A stretch of 64,000 bases of DNA from Bradyrhizobium elkanii USDA 76. GTDB lineage: Bacteria; Pseudomonadota; Alphaproteobacteria; Rhizobiales; Xanthobacteraceae. The stretch spans positions 7,494,001-7,558,000 of the forward strand of contig NZ_CP066356.1 in NCBI RefSeq assembly GCF_023278185.1, read 5' to 3'. Every line of letters starts with the position of its first letter. Position 1 is the stretch's first letter. The position numbers were made by a program, and so were the translations under genes. The notes beneath the pieces were generated by a model, which worked only from the letters and a program-made list of their open reading frames with translations, searched no databases and was not told the DNA's origin. Positions 59,309 through 64,000 of the stretch are shown one piece after another.

Positions 59309-60415
59309 CTAGACCGCGAGCCGGGCGCGCGAATCCGGCAAAAGCCTGGCGCGAAATGCGGCCGTCAGCGACGGGAGCAACTGCATGGCGTCGCTGATGA
59401 TCGCGACATGGGCGAAGTCGAAGATCGGCGCGTTTTTGTCGGTATTGATGGCGACGATCAGGTCCGCCCCCTCCACGCCGACCCTGTGCTGGATCGCGCC
59501 GGAAATGCCGGCCGCAATATAGAGCTTTGGCCGAATGGTCTTGCCGGTCTGGCCGATCTGCCGGTCAGACGTCACCCATCCCTTCTGCACCAGAGGACGC
59601 GAGCAGCCATACTCGGCGCCAAGCAGAGTTGCTAGCTCGCGCACCAGCCGAAAATTCTCGAGCGATCCCAGTCCTAGGCCGCCGGCGACGACAACATCGG
59701 CATAGGCTAGATTTGACGTTTCGGAATCCCGGTCGGGAATGAACGTCAGCACCTTCGTGACGATATCGTCTTCAACAAGGCCAAGCGGATGGATGATGAT
59801 ACGAGCGGCATCGCGTACGACGCGCTCCGGCATCGGCATGACGCGCGGGCGGACGGTTGCCATCTGTGGACGATAGTTCAAGGTATAAATCGTGCACAGC
59901 AGCGAGCCGCCAAAGGTCGGACGCGTCGCCGCAAGCGAACCGTCGGCGTCGACGTCGAGCGCAGTACAGTCGGCTGTGAGTCCCGTCGACAAGGTGGTCG
60001 CCACCGAACCTGCAAGATCGCGACCGAGTGTCGTCGCGCCTAACAACAGGATCTCAGGCTTGTAGGTGTTGACGAGTTCGGTTAGCGCTTTAGTGTATGA
60101 TTCGTTGCGGTAATCCGACAATACATTGTCGCTCACGAGATAGGCCAGATCGGCGCCATAGCAAAATGACTCCAGCGCGGCGTTGCGCGTCGGCTGCCCC
60201 TCCGGACCGATAACGACCGCGGCGAGATTCACCTTCAGCCTGTCGGCAAGCCTGCGCCCCGCTCCCATGAGCTCCCAGGAAACCGGATGCACCTGGCCAC
60301 GCTCCTGCTCGACAAAAACCCAGACATGCTTGTAGGCCTTGAAGTGCTCCGGAAGTTCCTTTTTGGCCGCCGCGCGGCCGGCCGCCGGCGCGGCCGTTTT
60401 GGTGACATTGCTCAT
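59309..60415 (-). CDS. fixB: FixB electron-transfer flavoprotein alpha subunit
   Basis: 368 aa. ETF-alpha fold, with the C-terminal FAD-binding segment [10 protein letters not shown], then [36 protein letters not shown]. With FixA (not in this window) it takes electrons from NADH. AGGGG lies upstream of the ATG. No promoter with correct -24/-12 spacing was found directly upstream. Confidence 0.95.
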   Translation of the reverse strand: MSNVTKTAAPAAGRAAAKKELPEHFKAYKHVWVFVEQERGQVHPVSWELMGAGRRLADRLKVNLAAVVIGPEGQPTRNAALESFCYGADLAYLVSDNVLSDYRNESYTKALTELVNTYKPEILLLGATTLGRDLAGSVATTLSTGLTADCTALDVDADGSLAATRPTFGGSLLCTIYTLNYRPQMATVRPRVMPMPERVVRDAARIIIHPLGLVEDDIVTKVLTFIPDRDSETSNLAYADVVVAGGLGLGSLENFRLVRELATLLGAEYGCSRPLVQKGWVTSDRQIGQTGKTIRPKLYIAAGISGAIQHRVGVEGADLIVAINTDKNAPIFDFAHVAIISDAMQLLPSLTAAFRARLLPDSRARLAV

Positions 60416-61401
60416 GCTTTAAATTCCCCTCAAAATGCGCGCGCCCGCGCCACAGGATTGGTTTCTACTTCGGCTGGCTGGAGATCACTTTTGATCAGCA
60501 GATGGCTTGCTGCTCGTTGTTTCCGCTTGCTCGGCGCGGCCCGACCGCGCAACGAGAGGCGTCGCACGGGGTGAACGTATCTGGCTGGCCAAGTTCCGAG
60601 ATGGCCCCAAGACAGGTTCATTGCGCGCTCTATTCGACAAGCGCCAGCAAGGCGGCCTGGCCACTGCGGTCACTCTAATTGACTCTCTCCATGGCTGATT
60701 ACGCCGGTCCGCTTGCTGCGCAATAGCTGCACCTTGCTTTCGGCCTAGCGCTCCGCATCGGCCATGACGACTCGGTCGATGCCACCGCACTTTCATGCGA
60801 TGAGTGCTCGGCCGCCAGCGCCGCCGACTCGCAGGGGAGGTTTGGCTCTTTTCCTGGCGCATGTTGCTATCGGCTCTGAGGTAGCTGTGGATCTGCGCGC
60901 AAGTGGGCACCCGCCTGATTTGGACGATGATATGCATACGTTTCCGAGGTGTGGCGCTGACGGGCGAGTTACCCATTGCCTCCCATCGCGGGCTCGATGG
61001 CAGTTTCAATTGCGTCAAAAGCAATTTGGGGTGCCACTGCGCGAGCGTGAACCACGAGATGATGCCGCACAACTCGGCCGGCAGTAGACGTAGCGTGAAA
61101 GGTCTTCCTTCAAATCTCATCTCGAACGGCTACCATTTGTCTGCATCGATGACCGGATCGACCCGACAACAGCAAGTGTCGTACCAGTTGCAAAACTCGG
61201 GGAAGATTAGGCGAACGCAATGACTTAGGGGACACTTGGAAGGGCTGCTAATCCCCAGGACACGACCACTCCGAACATGGGTCGGGAATACGACAGCGCC
61301 GCGCGAGCCATGGCTGCGGAGAGTCGATCCGGAAGAAGACGAAGGTTGCACGAGGGATCATCACCACGCCACACTTGGTGACAAACCTTGAAAGCGCGAG
61401 A
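60416..61401. other. Gene-poor stretch between fixB and nifW
   Basis: About 985 bases. An open frame of 211 codons (minus strand, 60485-61120) has no recognisable domain and I do not call it. No sigma-54 promoter of correct spacing was found. Confidence 0.4.
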
Positions 61402-61743
61402 TCACTTCAGCTCGCTCAATGGGACAAAGGCCATCGGCTTGTCATGGTCTGCAACAGCATCCTTCAAAACCTTGAACACCCGCTGGTCGATTGGCGACGA
61501 TGCCACGAAGTCGGCATAGGCCTGTTCCAGCATCGCTTTGCAACGAGCTCTGATATCCGGTTCTGCGGCACCAGCGAATTGCTCCTTGGCAAGATATTGT
61601 CCCATGCGCTTTAGGATGTGAAGGCGCGCGACATTGACGATTCCGGGGTCGTATTCGACGCCTAGCAGTGAAAAAAACTCTTCCGCGGACGAGGCTTTGT
61701 TGAGCCGATCCAGGATACCGGCTGATGGGTGCGAGTTACTCAT
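61402..61743 (-). CDS. nifW: NifW nitrogenase-protecting protein
   Basis: 113 aa from the ATG at 61743 with GGGAG seven bases upstream; upstream sequence in the same frame lies in the nifV 3' region and is not part of it. The NifW pattern ILDRLNKASSAEEFFSLLGV, then VNVARLHILKRMGQYL is clear. NifW associates with the MoFe protein and protects it from oxygen. It lies ~190 bases after nifV, likely in the same transcript. Confidence 0.92.
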   Translation of the reverse strand: MSNSHPSAGILDRLNKASSAEEFFSLLGVEYDPGIVNVARLHILKRMGQYLAKEQFAGAAEPDIRARCKAMLEQAYADFVASSPIDQRVFKVLKDAVADHDKPMAFVPLSELK

Positions 61744-61934
61744 CGAAAACTCCCTTTGAATTGGCACGTGGACGATCGGCGACAGCGCGGCACCGCCTGG
61801 TGATCCTGCTGCAGCCAACCTCGCGCGACCATGCTGAGGCAGGCCGTCGTGGCCGTCGATTAACGATGCCCGATACCGTCCTCGCGGCGCTTGGTTTTCG
61901 AATAGCCTGTCCAGATCTTGCTGGGTACGCCTCT

Positions 61935-63122
61935 TCAGGCCGGGTGGGGCGACAAGTATCCGCACACATCGCGCCAGATCGCTGCTACTGTTTCGCGCTC
62001 GACCGGCACCTTGTGCTTTATGGCATGCTTGCGGACTTGCGTCAGGATCTGTCTGGCTTGGTCGGCGCTGGCGACGAGCTGTAATTCATTGAGCAACGCG
62101 GTGATCGCCGACAGCCCGGAATGCTTACCGATCACAAAACTGTTGCGGCGCCCAAGCAGAACCGGATCAAGCGACTGGTAGGTACGTTGATCTTTTAAAA
62201 GGCCATCCACGTGAATGCCCGATTCATGCGTAAAAATATGCTCTCCGACGATGGCTTTGTTCAGAGGAATCGCACGTGCGGCTGCCGCTGCAACCACTGC
62301 GGCGACCTTCTCGAGTTCCGGAAGTATGATGCCGGTCTCGCGCCTGTAGAGCTGCTTGAGCGCGACCGCGACTTCCTCGAGCGGTGCATTTCCAGCCCGT
62401 TCGCCGAGGCCGATAACGGTTACCGAGGCGTGGCTCGCGCCGGCCTTGATGGCGGAGAGCGTGTTGGCGGTTGCGAGGCCGAGATCGTCGTGACCATGAA
62501 ACTCAAGTTCGAGATCGGTGGTCGCCCGCAAATTTCCGACCAGAGCGGAGGTTGTGTCCGGGTCGAGCACACTGAGCGTATCGGCAATACGAAAGCGACG
62601 CGCTCCCGCCGATTTTGCCGCGGCTATCAGTCTGATGAGAAAGTCGATGTCGGCGCGGGAGGAGTCCTCGCCGCCGACGGCAACCTCAAGTCCCCGCTCA
62701 CGTGCATAACCTACCACTCGCTTCACTTGTTCCAGCGCCAGGTCGCGACGACCGCCAAGCTTGGCCGCGATCTGGATATCGGAACTCGGGATCGACACAT
62801 TGACCATGGACACCTTCGCTTCGATCGCCGCGTCGATGTCGGCTTCGCGCATCCGGCACCAGCCTATGGTGGTCAGCGGAAGCTCTGCTTCGACGATTGC
62901 GTGGATGGCGGTGATCTCCTCGTTGCCCATCGCGGGCGTTCCCGCCTCGATCTCCGTCACGCCGGCCCGCGCCAGCGCCTGCGCGATCGCCAGCTTTTCC
63001 TCTGTGGTGAACGCAACGCCAGGCGCCTGCTCGCCGTCGCGTAATGTCGTGTCGTTGAGCACGGTCGGCTTGGCGCTCGCCTGCTCGGGCCAAGCCGGCT
63101 TGGCGGTCTTGGTAGCGGCCAT
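61935..63122 (-). CDS. nifV: NifV homocitrate synthase
   Basis: 395 aa from the ATG at 63122. Motifs: [17 protein letters not shown] (start of the barrel), [13 protein letters not shown] (metal-binding His pair), [16 protein letters not shown]. It makes homocitrate, the organic ligand of FeMo-cofactor, from 2-oxoglutarate and acetyl-CoA. A -24/-12 promoter and a NifA site lie upstream. Many nodulating rhizobia lack nifV and take homocitrate from the plant, so its presence is informative. Confidence 0.93.
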   Translation of the reverse strand: MAATKTAKPAWPEQASAKPTVLNDTTLRDGEQAPGVAFTTEEKLAIAQALARAGVTEIEAGTPAMGNEEITAIHAIVEAELPLTTIGWCRMREADIDAAIEAKVSMVNVSIPSSDIQIAAKLGGRRDLALEQVKRVVGYARERGLEVAVGGEDSSRADIDFLIRLIAAAKSAGARRFRIADTLSVLDPDTTSALVGNLRATTDLELEFHGHDDLGLATANTLSAIKAGASHASVTVIGLGERAGNAPLEEVAVALKQLYRRETGIILPELEKVAAVVAAAAARAIPLNKAIVGEHIFTHESGIHVDGLLKDQRTYQSLDPVLLGRRNSFVIGKHSGLSAITALLNELQLVASADQARQILTQVRKHAIKHKVPVERETVAAIWRDVCGYLSPHPA

Positions 63123-63163
63123 CACGAAAGGGCTCCTCATTGCTTTTGACCCACAGGCGCTTC

Positions 63164-63179
63164 AGCAACCCCCATGCCA
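63164..63179 (-). promoter_or_regulatory. Sigma-54 (-24/-12) promoter of nifV
   Basis: Minus strand: TGGCATGGGGGTTGCT, a consensus match with ten-base GG-GC spacing, ~42 bases upstream of the nifV ATG. Confidence 0.9.
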
Positions 63180-63251
63180 GCCCGCCACGCTTTTTAACCC
63201 GTTGAAAACAATATGCTTACTTCAGCGGCTAGCTTGCCTTCGCTAATTGAT

Positions 63252-63267
63252 TGTCGCAAACGCGACA
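63252..63267 (-). promoter_or_regulatory. NifA upstream activator sequence of nifV
   Basis: TGTCGCAAACGCGACA is a perfect TGT-N10-ACA palindrome ~75 bases upstream of the -24 element, the usual distance for NifA binding. Confidence 0.88.
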
Positions 63268-63500
63268 GGCTTATGAAGCGGACGGCTCATCCTGCCACTC
63301 GCAACACCGAGCTCGAATGTTAACGCGATTGCGACACGCCGGCAGGCACGAATGTCGCGGAGTATTTGTGGCCCGCCCGCCTTAGACCCATGGTCGCGCG
63401 CGCATCGAAACGGCGTTAGGCCGCGCCCTCCAGTTCCTGCTGAACTCGCCAAAGCGCGCGCGGGTTCTAGCTGACTTGAGCGATCGAGCCTTGCAACGGC

Positions 63501-64000
63501 TTAAATGGGCCAGTCGACGCCGATGACCGGGCGAGCCGTCTGCAACAGAACGTCACGCCGACGTTCTGCCATCCGGCTCTCGCCGCTTTCTTCGCCGAAG
63601 CAGAGATTGAAATCGCTACATTGCGTGCAAACGGGCGTTGTACACATGACGAGGCCTTCATCCTCGCACAGCGAGCGGTAGAAGAAGCGCTTCCAGCGCA
63701 TATTGTTGTTATTGCGCGCGGCGAGCGGCGCGAAGTGGCGACTTAGCAGCCGAGAGAGTTCGCCACGATTGCGTAATCCGAGATCTTCCCACAAGTGGTT
63801 TGGCTCTATGGCGCGGCGTGCGATCATCGCGGCCAGCCAACCCCCGATACGTCCTTCCGTTGAGCGTTGCTTGAGCAAGAGATCGCGCACCATTGCGATT
63901 TCGTCGTTCTCATCGCACTTGAAAGCCAGGAGCTGCTCCGACACCTTGACCCCGATCGATGGAAAATGGTGGTCCAGCAGGGCCGCCAGCTCGTGGCCGG
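63501..64000 (-). CDS. nifQ: NifQ, molybdenum insertion protein (5' part outside window)
   Basis: The frame stays open to the window edge, so the start lies beyond 64000. The C-terminal cysteine cluster CTTPVCTQCSDFNLC preceded by CEDEG is the NifQ Fe-S motif; WKRFFYRSLCEDEG and NHLWEDLGL are also typical. NifQ gives molybdenum to FeMo-cofactor synthesis. It ends ~235 bases before the NifA site of nifV. Confidence 0.9.
   Translation of the reverse strand, partial: GHELAALLDHHFPSIGVKVSEQLLAFKCDENDEIAMVRDLLLKQRSTEGRIGGWLAAMIARRAIEPNHLWEDLGLRNRGELSRLLSRHFAPLAARNNNNMRWKRFFYRSLCEDEGLVMCTTPVCTQCSDFNLCFGEESGESRMAERRRDVLLQTARPVIGVDWPI

Noticed and set aside
58354..59397. A 347-codon plus-strand open frame across fixC
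   Set aside because: Antisense to fixC, whose FAD motif and length are correct; no ribosome-binding site or domain.
61021..61036. Possible sigma-54 promoter for fixBCX (TGGCACCCCAAATTGC, minus strand)
   Set aside because: GG and GC are eleven bases apart instead of ten, and it lies ~600 bases before fixB with no NifA site; spacing is normally strict.
60485..61120. A 211-codon minus-strand open frame between nifW and fixB
   Set aside because: Arg/Pro/Ser-rich with no recognisable domain, no ribosome-binding site, and overlapped by plus-strand frames of similar quality.
62211..63044. A 277-codon plus-strand open frame across nifV
   Set aside because: Antisense to nifV, which has intact motifs and its own promoter.

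Overview
The window looks like part of the symbiosis island of a Bradyrhizobium-type nodulating bacterium. It combines a rhizobial (Rhc) type III secretion system, several tts-box promoters, candidate secreted effectors, nif/fix genes (nifQ, nifV, nifW, fixBCX), sigma-54 (-24/-12) promoters, insertion sequences and many gene remnants. The strain cannot be named from sequence alone.

Layout. 1-911: the end of a Flp/Tad pilus gene pair (cpaC tail, cpaD). 1040-9479, minus strand: a tightly coupled T3SS operon in transcription order nopB, rhcJ, nolU, nolV, rhcN, rhcZ, rhcQ, rhcR, rhcS, rhcT, rhcU, driven by a tts box at 9530-9562 and divergent from rhcC1. 10412-12464: tts boxes, a proline-rich effector candidate and a decayed paralogue. 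13283-16600: class Ia ribonucleotide reductase nrdAB behind a cobalamin riboswitch. 17005-19292: a methyltransferase under its own tts box, joined to what looks like a decayed copy of the rhcJ/tts/rhcC1 divergent region. 19834-28052, plus strand: nopX, then nopC-nopA-rhcD-two small genes-rhcV-y4yS. With the first operon this supplies most of the T3SS export apparatus; rhcC2 and ttsI are not in the window.

28253-38832: a phasin, a ferritin-like diiron protein, a pair of M16 peptidase genes behind a probable sigma-54 promoter, an IS21-family element and two related P-loop ATPases. 39036-43730, minus strand: a NopM/IpaH-type LRR ubiquitin ligase and an SKWP-repeat protein, both effector candidates. 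44-47.6 kb is gene-poor and holds a complete IS5-family element flanked by CTAG. 47773-51771: a diheme cytochrome c peroxidase with a sigma-54 promoter, and an S9 peptidase.

53510-63.9 kb is the nitrogen-fixation side: a ModC-like ATPase with a DUF2478 protein, ahpC-ahpD behind a -24/-12 promoter, fixBCX, nifW, nifV with a -24/-12 promoter and a perfect NifA upstream site, and nifQ running off the window end. The window thus joins two host-facing programmes: effector delivery controlled by TtsI through tts boxes, and microaerobic nitrogen fixation controlled by NifA/RpoN. The redox genes (ahpCD, cytochrome peroxidase) and Mo/homocitrate genes (nifQ, nifV, modC-like) would support nitrogenase.
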